Positions 23,359 through 36,370 are shown, counted from the first letter of the stretch. The stretch is 64,000 nucleotides of DNA from Bugulina stolonifera (GCA_935421135.1 OW285189.1:372001-436000), one strand, 5' to 3'. Program-made: numbers and translations. Notes: generated by a model not told the origin, from the sequence alone.

Positions 23359-24063
23359 ATCATCGTGCTGGGCTCTATTCAGTGATTGTCTGCAAAAACA
23401 ATGCATCTAATGAATTACAGTGTTTCTGCAGAAAATATTGAAGTTATATCAGCAAATAATGTCTGTGAAAACAATGCATGAGCTTTTAATTTAGTGCAAT
23501 CAATGTAGAAGCACACATACAGACTATATTCGCATGTGTGGCAGACAGTACCATCCCATTACATCGATATTATGAGGTTGAGACATAGGTTTCTGTAAAT
23601 CCAACTCAATATAAAACATCTACACTCGGTTTACTCGATTCTGATTATTTTTCTTGTTAATGAGGTGTGCAGCGTCTGCAAAACTGAAATCATTTGTTGG
23701 TAGTTTGGTTCTTGCTTCCTGGGTGTCTTTGGGTTTAGATTTTTCATGAAATTAAACTCTATTGTGATTTCCTGTATCACTTTTTTGCTTCCCAAGTGCT
23801 TCTAGTCCTTCCGCAATAATGTGCACCTAATTTCCAACATCATGGCCCTGTGGTGATTGCTCAAATACATGTAGGCCTACTTATAAAATCTCAACCATGT
23901 GGTTTATTTTCATCTACTTTATTGTCACTCTGCACATAATTTTTAGCATCTAGAAACTAAAAGTTGTCGTATAAGCGCTCTTATTTTCAAATATTGGGAA
24001 AGCGCTCATGTAATACTGGTCCAGTTTAAGGAACATAATATTTAATGTAGCACTACCTTCCAT

Positions 24064-24294
24064 ATGTTGCCTGAAGCACATCTCCATCAGCAGATGGTAG
24101 AATATTTCATTGTTCGTTTTGGTAATCTTTACAGATCATATTTTCAACCAGATCGTATTTTTAACCGAGCATGTCATAAAAGTCTTTATAAAAAATATAG
24201 ATTTATGGCAGCTACAACCACCGAAAGGCTCTGTCCAAGAATAGGAAAATGCATAGGCTATAATGTAAACACTAGTACTTCAGGTAGAAAATGA
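24064..24294 (+). other. Hypothetical 76-codon frame
   Basis: ATG-initiated frame with a plausible amino-acid mix (MLPEAHLHQQMVEYFIVRFG...) but no recognisable domain or supporting splice context. It could be an exon or chance. Confidence 0.2.
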
Positions 24295-24378
24295 AATGAT
24301 GAAATGGCACACTTTTATAAGACTTGTTTGGCAAGGAAAATGTAGCAATGTGGGCAAAAATGCTCCATATTAAATTAA

Positions 24379-24433
24379 ATCCGAGTTAAATCTGAGTAAT
24401 ATCTGAGTCAAATTTGAGGACAATCTGAGTACA
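24379..24433 (+). repeat. Five-copy 11-bp tandem repeat
   Basis: Units of ATCTGAGTNNA with small changes: ATCCGAGTTAA, ATCTGAGTAAT, ATCTGAGTCAA, ATTTGAGGACA, ATCTGAGTACA. Confidence 0.85.
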
Positions 24434-25236
24434 ATCATGATTCAGAGTACCAACACATAATTAGTGCTCTTTAGTTGTACCATACTGACAGTCAGAGCAA
24501 GTTAGACTCCACACAGCGTTTATGATAGATTCATTGGAACTGATGATAAATATTTGCCGAGACAGCCCTGCTACTGGGGCTCCAAACATGTTATAATTCA
24601 CTTGGGCTCATATAGATTCATGATAGAGTCATGTAGGAGATGTGAGAGGATAAAAACATACTTGAATAGTCAACTCCAGAAAAGAAAATGAGACAAAATT
24701 GCACTGTATGTGTTGGAATCTGGAGTTACATTGTTTTGGCTGACAATCACTAGTGCCAATATTGAGATACAGTGTTTCTGCTCTCCCAAAAAACCCATAA
24801 GGACCCATTTTTTTTCAAAAATATTTTAGAATGTGGTGTAAGATGGTATTTCAACACCATTTATGCAATAAACCCAATTGTGAAAAAAATTGAGTTACAG
24901 TGTTTTTGTAGAAATGGGCAGTATATTCATATTGTTTTAAAAAAATTACAAATGGGAGTTATATAAAGAAGTATTAACAAAACAATGACAATAAATGTAA
25001 AATGGCTGATTGAAAATGTATCAGTCAGTATACTACTTGATTAAAACATAAATCTAGTACAGATTAGTCCGTTGCAGTATGCTAATTCAATAACAGACTA
25101 ATAAATTGGCAATGGAAAAATTTTCTAGGCCATGAAATGTAAAAAAATTGAAATACTAAATGTTGCTAATACATGTATGTTGATAAATATGCATGAACCA
25201 GTCAAGCTTTGTAGTATGGCTATACTAGTTTCTTGA

Positions 25237-25572
25237 CCCTGGCCTTTTCATCTACATGTAGAAAGATGTAGCAGATCCCACTGGAGCCAAGCTGGTTGGC
25301 ATCAATCCAGCAAAGTTTCTACTCTTAGTCTAAAGTTTGCTTACCAGTCCACATACACTGGTCACTGCAAACAGACAAGAAAACAGTATTACATTGTACT
25401 AAACACATGTCCAACCACAACCAGGTGCTGTTGCAGAGCAACAGAAACTGCAGATATTTGTATTGGCAAAACTGAAAACAAAACTGCCTGCATTTTAAGG
25501 GCTGATCTGAATAGAATTGACAAAAGAGGAGAATATCTTGTTGAATGTTCAACTATGTCTGAGATAACTTAA
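25237..25572 (+). CDS. Probable terminal exon, Cys-rich extracellular-type sequence
   Basis: The frame is open for 111 codons, from 25237 to the TAA at 25570-25572. It lacks an early ATG, so it should be an internal or terminal exon. A likely acceptor is TTTGCTTACCAG at 25347, giving STYTGHCKQTRKQYY..., a CPTTTRCCC cluster, an N-glycosylation site (NKT), and GEYLVECS near the end. The Cys content and the GEYLVEC motif resemble the end of an Ig-like or similar extracellular module, but this is weak. The same segment carries, on the minus strand, a strong pyrimidine-tract acceptor (TCTTGTCTGTTTGCAG) and a donor GTAAGC 20 nt apart, so the strand is not fully settled. Confidence 0.4.
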   Translation, partial: PWPFHLHVERCSRSHWSQAGWHQSSKVSTLSLKFAYQSTYTGHCKQTRKQYYIVLNTCPTTTRCCCRATETADICIGKTENKTACILRADLNRIDKRGEYLVECSTMSEIT

Positions 25573-26245
25573 TCAAAAAACAACCACACCAAGTCATTGC
25601 CTGAAGAAATACATGTAGATCTCTATGAGCTACCATTTAGCAAACATGATTTTAGGCCATGTTTTCTTATTGTCATACTTGTTCAATTGAACTTACTAAG
25701 CAAATTAAAAGGTATTTTGCGATTTCTATGGCAATGACTTGGCAAGACACTGCTGCTACACGTTGACTTACCCTGCAATGAGGTCATGATTGCTATTTTA
25801 TGTGGGGCGTGTATGTGTGGGTGTGCGTGGTTATTAAATAAATCCGATGTAAATAACCACCATTGATCACAATGGAAGTAGTGATGTGCTCCCTCTCTCC
25901 GTTGCTTTCTCTCGATAGACTAAATAGATAATTAGAAAATATTAACAAAGTAAAAACTGGATTTAATTATAGAATGATGTTTTATCTCGGTTCTACATGA
26001 AATATGATATTATCATAGCAGTCTGCCAGTTCGGAAATGACTGTCTTCACTTTGGTCTGATCAAACACCTCCAACCGTCTCTATTTCTCGCCTTCACTTG
26101 CCAACTATATGCTTAGAATTATAATAATTATGCTCTCTCACGCCCCATACACATAAAAATGTGGAGTGCACAATTTGTAGAGCAAATGAAAATATACATA
26201 CAATGTACATGTTATAGCTGTCGATCTTGAACATAAAATATCAAG

Positions 26246-26418
26246 TGACTTACCTGTTCAATATTGTTCTGCCTACAGAAACAAATGCAATAGAGTGCAG
26301 CTAGTGATTCCAACTCAGGTTGATGATGCACTATTCATGAGACTTGATCACCCCAATCTATCTCTCAGAAATGATATTATGTTGATGTTGCCTTATGCAT
26401 CTGTACCTTCAACTGCCA
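26246..26418 (-). repeat. Diverged repeat pair, copy 1
   Basis: Aligns by eye with 27658-27830 over about 170 bp (shared words ACTTACCTGTT, CACTAT, TATGAGA, CTGTACCTTCAAC). On the minus strand both copies end in an AACAG/GTAAGTCA donor-like site with an AG exactly 19 nt upstream. Confidence 0.65.
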
Positions 26419-27124
26419 ATGCATCATACTATACATGTACATGTACATGCAGACACTAAAAAATTAAAAATATGATTTAGTTGCTTGCACAAGGTATAAG
26501 ATCTACATGTACATATTAAATCTGCAAAGTTTCAATAGTTAGAATACCTCATTGATGTACTGCACTTCAACATTAGGTTTAATATAAAGAATGGAAAAGA
26601 GACTACAGCATGTGTACCAACATTCTGTCAGATACCATAGAATTTGTGCATCTGGGCTAGCTAATGGCTATTGTAAAGAAAGCTTTTTAGCAGGATGTTT
26701 GGCAGCCAGTATTTAGTTACATTGTTTAGTCAGTATCTTACCTGCTTATGGAGCTAAGGAGGCATGCAGCATTGTTGAAGAGAGATGACTGGAACAGACC
26801 AGGTAATGCTACTAATAGTTACATGTAATATGCTCTGTTGAAGTGCCTAAAAGTATAAGAAATTTATTTAAAAAATGATAATAATGATATTCAACATGTT
26901 CTATCGAGAAAAAACAATCTGGTGACATGTTTACATCGCATACATGTACATGACTAGCTCACTAAATTGCAATGTACACAGTGTTTTCCCACCTTAATGC
27001 TATATATGTTTACATCAAAGCCATCTAGTTAAAAGAAGTAATCAGAGATAAAATATTATAACTGCTAAAGTCAGTTAGTATTTCAAAGAATACAACATTA
27101 ACTTATAAGATGAGTCCACCAATC
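26419..27124. other. Non-coding region with an ambiguous exon signal at 26743-26790
   Basis: On the minus strand a TCTGTTCCAG acceptor and a CAG/GTAAGA donor bracket an open stretch (SSLFNNAACLLSSIS). The plus strand also has weaker signals over the same bases. Nothing else recognised. Confidence 0.25.
26432..26450. repeat. TACATG palindrome run
   Basis: Tandem ACATGT/TACATG words; a similar run lies at 27327-27351. Such palindromes are scattered through the whole unique part of the window. Confidence 0.8.
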
Positions 27125-27379
27125 TCAAAGGAGTACAACAGAACAACTCCTATTATACTGCAATGTGTGTCTCTCATAAACAGCATTGGCCACACTTGAC
27201 AGAGTTACGTTCTCTAAGTGTTCGTTCGCTTGGTGCTTGATGACATTGACACGGTAAGAATTGGGTTTAATCATAGAATTGCAGGAAATATAATACATAT
27301 CCTTACAAATATTCTCCCACACCCCATACATGTACATGCATGTACATGTAGATGATAAAACTTGAAATTTGTGCAACAA
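27125..27379 (-). other. Hypothetical 84-codon minus-strand frame
   Basis: The last ~65 codons (GVWENICKDMYYISCNS... to the stop at 27125) have protein-like composition. The first 20 are translated TACATG repeat and are unlikely to be coding. No clear acceptor and no family recognised. Confidence 0.2.
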
Positions 27380-27657
27380 TTAGTTCAAGTTATACAATTG
27401 AGGAAATGCCAATGAATTTTATCCACAGATGAAATTTCGTGAATATCATGACATATAACTAATATGTACAGCAACTGCTTCAATAGCATGGGTAAATGTT
27501 TAGAAAAATGACTCTTCGTCTACATGTATCTACACGTACAATGTACATGAATATGCATACTTAATGTGTGTTTGTTCACAGATAGACTATTGGAGGTGTA
27601 GCTCTATAAAAATGAGAATAACAAGCAACTCAAATTGAAGCTCGACTCTTTCAAAAA

Positions 27658-27830
27658 TTGACTTACCTGTTTAGGATTATTCTGTCTACAGTTCCAGATA
27701 CAATAGCTTAATATAACTAGTAAGTCCAACCCAGAACCATTCTGCACTATTTATGAGATTAGATCACTCCAATCTCTATCTCAGAAATAATATGTTGGTG
27801 TTAGCGCATGCTTCTGTACCTTCAACCGCT
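27658..27830 (-). repeat. Diverged repeat pair, copy 2
   Basis: Partner of 26246-26418. Same orientation, about 1.4 kb away, with the donor-like GTAAGTCA conserved. Confidence 0.65.
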
Positions 27831-28150
27831 CCCATTTACAGCTGCTGTTGGAACAGCCACTATCAATTATAAAAAATCATGCATACATGCAGTCGATTTA
27901 CGAAGGGTAGGATGTACTTATACATGCAAATGTTGAATCTATGCAGTTTCAACAAATCATATTCAGATTGAAAGTAATGCTTTATACGATACAATAGTAT
28001 GTAGTGTCAAAATACTTGGAGCCTACAGTGTAACCGAGTGATCTACATGTAATTCATCCTTACAGAAATTTGCTTTTGTTTGATGTTTATCTTCTACTTC
28101 AGAAGCAATTCCGTTGAATGCTTTAACTAATTTTTTTTCCCGTTTACCTT

Positions 28151-28192
28151 ATGTTGTAGTAGTGATGTTGTAGTAGTGATGTTGAAGTAGTG
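28151..28192 (+). repeat. Three-copy 14-bp tandem repeat
   Basis: ATGTTGTAGTAGTG twice exactly and once with a single change, just upstream of the exon candidate at 28214. Confidence 0.9.
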
Positions 28193-28213
28193 ATGAAAGT
28201 ATCTCTTTTGTAG

Positions 28214-28290
28214 ATCCGGTGCAAGCCAGTCATCGAAAACAAGTTTCCAACAGTGCCAGCCTCACACAGTGCCTGAATGTCGCCTGTTAA
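28214..28290 (+). other. Possible terminal exon
   Basis: Follows a good acceptor (TATCTCTTTTGTAG). After a two-base partial codon it reads 24 codons (PVQASHRKQVSNSASLTQ, CLNVAC) to a TAA. It has the same entry phase as the exon at 22109. Partner exons not identified. Confidence 0.3.
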
Positions 28291-28727
28291 CAGTAGTGAA
28301 AAGTAGATCTACATAAGAAAACAGGTAAAACAATGAGATATATAAAGTGACATAATGGTGATAATCGTTTTAATAAGACACCCTAACTAAATAGGCAGGT
28401 AACGCACAGGATATTACAGTGATATTACAGATAAAATTAATCTAGACTATTAGTTGTGATTATTTTTAGTCACAAGAGTCTGTAAAATATTGAAAACTGT
28501 ACATACTAAGTGCAATCGCTAACAAAACAGAAATGTATTTCATATTCTAGGTTTTCACCTAATTATTTTTAATTTAAAACCGTCTATTATATGTCTATCA
28601 TATTTTTCGATTAATTTTAGGTGTTACTAGCTATGCCCACTCAGTCCCTGGTAGGTTTGACCTGTGGTAATTGGTACTATATTAATGCCAACATCTCGTT
28701 TGCAATGAAAGTAATCAGGACTATTGA

Positions 28728-28871
28728 TTACTTGACATCACTGTTATTGTGCGACTGAGTAACGTCAATTGGCATCAGAACAGGGGTGGACAACTCCTAC
28801 TAGTAAAATCAGATGCATTTGAAACATTTGTGGCTACCCTTTCGCCATCTAGCATCTCTTTAGATATTTGA
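28728..28871 (+). other. C-type-lectin-like fragment
   Basis: Open for 47 codons to a TGA at 28869-28871. The stretch NRGGQLLLVKSDAFETFVA resembles the GG-x-L-x-x-I/V...E-x-F core of C-type lectin domains. An open frame 28622-28752 just upstream, in another register, contains TCGNWYYINANIS, which resembles the Cys-x2-Trp start of such domains. If so, the two halves are out of frame, meaning a pseudogene or a missed intron. The C-terminal half of the domain was not found. Resemblance judged by eye only. Confidence 0.3.
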
Positions 28872-29536
28872 ATGTATGCTTATAGAGATAACAAGCAATG
28901 CCAACATAGTGAGTTTGTACAAAATCTCAAATGCTTAAAATTAATTTTAAACTCCATGTATCTCAAGACAACTACTGCATATTCCCTGTTCTACAGGATG
29001 CCTGTATAACATGTTTCTATTCAAATTCAAAAACACTCACTGTTTATGTTGTAGTGAAGAAAGCAAACTTCCTTACCTCACCAAGACATTTCCCAATAGA
29101 CAACTTCCAATGGACACCTCCATAATGTAGCCTATTTCTTTCCAATAAACTGAACAAACCCTTCAATAGATAAAGAACCACTCTTCAATGAATCTAATCC
29201 CAGACAGAGGCAGCAAACATGTAGAAATGAATGACTATTACTAGCCATCATAAATTGGGATTACGCAAAATAGGTCAAAACTAATTTAATGTAGGCTGCC
29301 AAGAGCAGCTCCTAGTAGTAGATAGTATGCTCATTTTAAAAGAGCGGGAAACTACTTAGCTCAATACAAACCACGGAAAATTTAATCATTATGATCATTT
29401 ACTTTACTTTGACAAATTTTGGAGATGTTGCAGTAACTGAAATCAACCTACTATTTCCCATAGATATGTTCTGTTGTAGTAAGAAGAATTAGTTTCCTCA
29501 CATGTCTCGAAGATGCATAGAGGAGCTAGAGGCAGA
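28872..29536. other. Non-coding region
   Basis: No supported genes or repeats. A 64-codon plus frame at 28931-29125 lacks coding character. Confidence 0.4.
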
Positions 29537-29650
29537 CTAGACTGCAATCAACTTTAACAGAACAACTTTCCATGTGGCACAAACTTTCTCCAATAGCCTC
29601 CAATTGACTCTGATGTTGCTTGTAGAGTGTTCAAGTTGCTGCACACCATA
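29537..29650 (-). other. Possible minus-strand terminal exon
   Basis: A strong acceptor (TTACTCTATTTTTCAG) is followed by 37 open codons (YGVQQLEHSTSNIRVNWRLL, then EKVCATWKVVLLKLIAV) and a TAG. Partner exons not found; family not recognised. Confidence 0.35.
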
Positions 29651-30184
29651 CTGAAAAATAGAGTAACCGACAACGATATTTCATATTACAAGCTACAAGC
29701 GGATGACTAGTGTAGGCAGCTTCTACATTGTAGTTTTTCTTGTCATCGGCAGACTGATATCAGTCTGTAGCCCAAAGAAACTATCAAAATTTAAAATAAA
29801 TTTAATTACGAGTAGGCCTACAACCATTGTATGCCTACTTCTACTTGTAGTTACTAGTTAAGTTTACTGTAACAATGTGCCTAAAAAAGAAAACTCTATC
29901 AACTGGCAAATATGACTAAGATGCAACGTTTCTATATAACAGTAGCCTAAGTGGAACACATTCATCTACATAGCATTTACATTAACAGCTACAAAAACAA
30001 CAATGAAAATTAATTCAAAATGAAAGCAAGGTTGAAATTTTTAGTAGCATTTTCTCAAGGCAAATACCAGCTAAAGTTATTTGAACACCTACATTAAAAG
30101 CTATCTAATAACGGTGTTTACAGTACTGGATGACTAACAACACATCAGCTAATAGAGAAGCTAAACAGTATCAGAAAGTATTAA

Positions 30185-30340
30185 TATAGCACTCTCATTG
30201 GTAAAGCTGCTACCTGCGGAGGTAACAATGGCAGCTATATTGACAAGCCGGAAATACAGCACGATGAGGGGCCTAAATGTAGGCCGTTACCCAAGCCAGC
30301 CAAATATGTGCTGGCCGAGCCACTGGCTGTCTGGGGAAGG
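30185..30340 (+). other. GC-richer open segment: exon or SINE-like
   Basis: Open for 52 codons (CGGNNGSYIDKPEIQHDEG, then PKCRPLPKPAKYVLAEPLAV) with a donor-like GGAAG/GTAACA at its end. The 5' part (CTCATTGGTAAAGC, then CTACCTGCGGAGG) also looks like a tRNA D-arm/anticodon-arm region, so a decayed tRNA-derived SINE is a competing explanation; no B box is seen. The minus strand is open here as well. Confidence 0.3.
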
Positions 30341-30539
30341 TAACACAACTTCAGAATAGGTAAATATTTAGACTGGTGTCTGCACTGATCACAACAGTTG
30401 CGTCCCGCATTTACGCATGGTGAATCACAGGCTAAAATAAAGTGCAGGTGAGGAAAACTCCCAATTTTTTTTCAAAATAATTTTCCTTGACATCGATGAG
30501 TAGAATGTATTCTATGCATCAAATGCATAGAATACATAG

Positions 30540-30770
30540 AATGCAATCTATGTATTCTATGCATAGAATGCAATCTATGTATTCTATGCATAGAATGCAA
30601 TTTATGTATTCTATGCATAGAATGCAATCTATGTATTCTATGCATAGAATGCAATCTATGTATTCTATGCATGGAATGCAATCTATGTATTCTATGCATA
30701 GAATGCAATCTACGTATTCTATGCATAGAATGCAATCAATGTATTCTAGGGATAGAATGCAATCTATGTA
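30540..30770 (+). repeat. 27-bp trimer train (type block)
   Basis: Regular 27-bp repeats made of three 9-mers (CATAGAATG, CAATCTATG, TATTCTATG; translated HRM-QSM-YSM). Near-identical trains sit at about 32390-32620, 38900-39120, 42200-42420 and 47910-48130. Confidence 0.9.
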
Positions 30771-33700
30771 TTCTATGCATCGAAGGCGCAGAATACATAG
30801 AATGCAATCTATGTATTCTGTGCATAGAATGCATAGAATATATACAATGCACAGAGGTCATAGAATGCATTCTATGTATTCAATGCATCGAAGGCATAGA
30901 ATACATAGAATGCCATATATGTATTCTTTGCATAGAATACATTGATTGCATAGAATGCATTCTACGCATTCTATGTAATCTATGCATTCTATGCATAGAA
31001 TACATGGACTGCATTCTATGTATTCTATGTATTCCATGCATAGAATACATAAAATGCAATCTATGTATTCTATGCATAGAATGTATTCTATGCATCGAAT
31101 GCATAGAATACATAGAATGCAATCTATGTATTCTATGCATAGAATGCAATCTATGTATTTTATGGATGAAGTGCAATCTATGTATTCTATGCATAGAATA
31201 CATAGAACGCGTTCTATGTAATCAATGTATTCTATGCATAGAATTATATAGAATGCATAGAGTGCATAGAATGCAATCTATGTGTTCGACGCATAGAATG
31301 CATAGAATATATACTATGCACAGAGTGCATAGAATGCAATCTATGTATTCGATGCATCGAAGGCGCAGAATACATAGAATGCAATCTATGTATTCTGTGC
31401 ATAGAATGCATAGAATATATACAATGCACAGAGGTCATAGAATGCAATCTATGTATTCAATGCATCGAAGGCATAGAATACATAGAATGCCATATATGTA
31501 TTCTTTGCATAGAATACATTGATTGCATAGAATGCATTCTACGCATTCTATGTAATCTATGCATTCTATGCATAGAATACATAGACTGCATTCTATGTAT
31601 TCTATGTATTCCATGCATAGAATGCATAAAATGCAATCTATGCATTCTATGCATAGAATACACAGAATGCAATCTATGTATTCTATGCATAGAATGCAAT
31701 CAATGTATTCTATGGATAGAATGCAATCTATGTATTCTATGCATAGAATACATAGAACGCGTTCTATGTAATCAATGTATTCTATGCATAGAATGCATAA
31801 ATTACATGGAATGCATAGAGTGCATAGAATGCAATCTATGTATTCAATGCATCGAAAGCAAAGAATACATAGAATGCAATCAATGTATTCTATGCATAGA
31901 ATACATTCTATGCATGGAATGCATAGACTACATTTATTACATAGAACGCATTCTATGTATTCTATGTATTCTATGCATAGAATACATAGAATGCATTTTA
32001 TGCACTCTATGTATTCTGTGTAATCTATGTATTCTATGCATAGAATACATAGATTACATAGAATACATAGAATGCCTTCTATGTAATCAATGTATTCTAT
32101 GCATTTCATGCATAGAATGTATTCTATGCATCAAAAGCATAGAATACATAGAATCAATGTATTCTATGCATAGAATACATAGAATGTAACCCATGTATTC
32201 TATGCAGAGAATGCATAGAATACATGAAATGCATAGTATACATAGAATGCATTTTATGCAATCTATGCATTCTGTGTAATCTATGTATTCTATGCATAGA
32301 ATACATAGAACGAGTTCTATGTAATCAATGTATCCTATGCATTCTATGCATAGAATGTATTCTATGCATCAAATGCATAGAATACATAGAATGCAATCTA
32401 TGTATTCTATGCATAGAATGCAATCTATGTATTCTATGCATAGAATGCAATTTATGTATTCTATGCATAGAATGCAATCTATGTATTCTATGCATAGAAT
32501 GCAATCTATGTATTCTATGCATGGAATGCAATCTATGTATTCTATGCATAGAATGCAATCTACGTATTCTATGCATAGAATGCAATCAATGTATTCTAGG
32601 GATAGAATGCAATCTATGTATTCTATGCATCGAAGGCGCAGAATACATAGAATGCAATCTATGTATTCTGTGCATAGAATGCATAGAATATATACAATGC
32701 ACAGAGGTCATAGAATGCATTCTATGTATTCAATGCATCGAAGGCATAGAATACATAGAATGCCATATATGTATTCTTTGCATAGAATACATTGATTGCA
32801 TAGAATGCATTCTACGCATTCTATGTAATCTATGCATTCTATGCGTAGAATACATGGACTGCATTCTATGTATTCTATGTATTCCATGCATAGAATACAT
32901 AAAATGCAATCTATGTATTCTATGCATAGAATGTATTCTATGCATCGAATGCATAGAATACATAGAATGCAATCTATGTATTCTATGCATAGAATGCAAT
33001 CTATGTATTTTATGGATGAAGTGCAATCTATGTATTCTATGCATAGAATACATAGAACGCGTTCTATGTAATCAATGTATTCTATGCATAGAATTATATA
33101 GAATGCATAGAGTGCATAGAATGCAATCTATGTGTTCGACGCATAGAATGCATAGAATATATACTATGCACGGAGTGCATAGAATGCAATCTATGTATTC
33201 GATGCATCGAAGGCGCAGAATACATAGAATGCAATCTATGTATTCTGTGCATAGAATGCATAGAATATATACAATGCACAGAGGTCATAGAATGCAATCT
33301 ATGTATTCAATGCATCGAAGGCATAGAATACATAGAATGCCATATATGTATTCTTTGCATAGAATACATTGATTGCATAGAATGCATTCTACGCATTCTA
33401 TGTAATCTATGCATTCTATGCATAGAATACATAGACTGCATTTTATGTATTCTATGTATCCCATGCATAGAATGCATAAAATGCAATCTATGTATTCTAT
33501 GCATAGAATGTATTCTATGCATCGAATGCATAGAATACATAGAATGCAATCTATGTATTCTATGCATAGAATGCAATCAATGTATTCTATGGGTAGAATG
33601 CAATCTATGTTTTCTATGCATAGAATACATAGAACGCGTTCTATGTAATCAATGTATTCTATGCATTCTATGCATAGAATGTATTCTATGCATAGAATGC

Positions 33701-34787
33701 ATAAATTACATGTAATGCATAGAGTGCATAGAATGCAATCTATGTATTCTATGCATCAAAAGCATAGAATACATAGAATGCAATCAATGTATTCTATGCA
33801 TAGAATACATAGAATGTAACCCATGTATTCTATGCAGAGAATGCATAGAATACATGGAATGCATAGTATACATAGAATGCAATCTATGTATTCTATGCAT
33901 AGAATGCAATCTATGTATTCTATGCATAGAATGCAATCTATGTATTCTATGGATGAAGTGCAATCTATGTATTCTATGCATAGAATACATAGAACGCGTT
34001 CTATGTAATCAATGTATTCTATGCATTCTATGCATAAAATGTATTCTATGCATAGAATGTATTCTATGCATAGAATTATATGGAATGCATAGAGTGCATA
34101 GAATGCAATCTATGTGTTCGACGCATAGAATGCATAGAATATATACTATGCACGGAGTGCATAGAATGCAATCTATGTATTCGATGCATCGAAGGCGCAG
34201 AATACATAGAATGCAATCTATGTATTCTCTGCATAGAATGCATAGAATATATACAATGCACAGAGGTCATAGAATGCAATCTATGTATTCAATGCATCGA
34301 AGCCATAGAATACATAGAATGCCATCTATGTATTCTTTGCATAGAATACATTGATTGCATAGAATGCATTCTACGCATTCTATGTAATCTATGCATTCTA
34401 TGCATAGAATACATAGACTGCATTCTATGTATTCTATGTATTCCATGCATAGAATGCATAAAATGCGATCTATGCATTCTATGCATAGAATACACAGAAT
34501 GCAATCTATGTATTCTATGCATAGAATGCAATCAATGTATTCTATGGATAGAATGCATTCTATGTATTCTATGCATAGAATACATAGAACGCGTTCTATG
34601 TAATCAATGTATTCTATGCATTCTATGCATAGAATGTATTCTATGCATAGAATGCATAAATTACATGGAATGCATAGAGTGCACAGAATGCAATCTATGT
34701 ATTCAATGCATCGAAAGCAAAGAATACATAGAATGCAATCAATGTATTCTATGCATAGAATGCATAGAACGTAACCCAAGTATTCCA

Positions 34788-36370
34788 TGCAGAGAATGCA
34801 TAGAATACATGGAATGCATAGAATACATAGAATGCATTTTATGCACTCTATGCATTCTGTGTAATCTATGTATTCTATGCATAGAATACATAGAATACAT
34901 AGAATACATAGAATGCCTTCTATGTAATCAATGTATTCTATGCATTCGGTGCATTGAATACATTTTCTGCATAGAATGCATAGAATACATTGGTCACATA
35001 GAATGCATTCTATGCACTGAATGCATAGGATGCATAGAGTGCATTCTATGCGTTTTATGAGTTCTATGCATTCTATGTAGTCTATGCATTCGGTGCATAG
35101 AATACATTTTATGCATAGAATGCATAGAATACATTGATCACATAGAATGCATTCTATGCACTCTATGCATTTCATGTAACCTATGCACTCTATGCATAGA
35201 ATACATAGATTGCGTTCTATGCTTTCGACGCACAGAATACATTTTATGCATAGAATGCATAGAATACATTGATCACATAGAATGCATTCTATACACTCTA
35301 TGCATTCCATGTAATCTATGCATTCTATGCATAGAATACATAGATTGCATTCTATGTATTCTATGCATTTTATGCATGAAATACATAGAAGACATAGAAC
35401 GCATAGAATGCATATAATGCATCCCATGTAATCTATGCACTCTATGCATAGAATACATAGATTGCATTCTATGCATTCGATGCATAGAATACATAGATTG
35501 CATTCTATGCATTCTATGCATAGAATACATTGAATACATAGAAGACATAGAAGACATAGAATGCATATAATGCATCCCATGTAATCTATGCACTCTATGC
35601 ATAAAATACATAGATTGCATTCTATGCATTCTATGCATTCGATGCATAGAATACATTGAATACATAGAAGGCATTGTATGTAATCAATGTATTTTATGCA
35701 TTCTATGCATATAATACATAGAATACATAGAATGCATAGAATTCGTTCTATGTAATCAATGTATTCTATGCATTCTATGAATAGAATGTATTCTATGCAT
35801 CGAATGCATAGAATACATAGAATGCAATCTACAGTATGTATTCTATGCATAGAATGCATAGAATGCAATCTATGTATTCTATGCATAGAATACATAGAAT
35901 ACATAGAATGCGTTCTATGTAATAAATGTAGTCTATGCATTCCATGCATAGAATGTATTCTATGCATAGAATACATAGACTGCATTCTATGTATTCTATG
36001 TATTTCATGCATAGAATACATAGAATGCAATCTATGTATTCTATGCATAGAATGCATAGAATGCAATCTATGTATTCTATGCATAGAATACATAGAATAC
36101 ACAGAATGTGTTCTATGTAATAAATGTATTCTATGCATCCTATGCATATAATGTATTCTATGCATAGAATGCATAGATTACATGGAATGCATAGAGTGCA
36201 TAGAATGCAATCTATGTATTCGATGCATCCAAAGCAAAGAATACATAGAATGTAATCAACATATTCTATTCATAGAATGCATAGATTGCATTCTATGCAT
36301 AGAATCCATAGATTGCATTCTATGCATAGAATACATAGACTGCATTCTATGTATTCTATGTATTCCATGC
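34788..36370. repeat. ~1.6-kb higher-order block, four copies
   Basis: The same order of 9-mer variants recurs at 43788-45370 (offset exactly 9,000), 48668-50250 (a further 4,880) and about 56460-57900 (a further ~7,652). Marker variants include TTCGGTGCATTGAATAC, CGACGCACAG and CTACAGTATG. Differences are single bases or 9-bp units. Confidence 0.85.

Noticed and set aside
24468..24611. Minus-strand open stretch with MFGAPVAGLSRQIF
   Set aside because: Short, no acceptor, isolated; kept only as a note.
30540..30770. CRISPR-like regular repeats
   Set aside because: The 27-bp periodicity has no unique spacers and belongs to the 9-bp satellite in a eukaryotic genome.
34267..36174. 635-codon minus-strand frame and the similar long frames at 38735-40351, 43567-45174 and 48150-50054
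   Set aside because: They are translations of the 9-bp satellite: no unique sequence, no splice or start context, and matching frames open on both strands.
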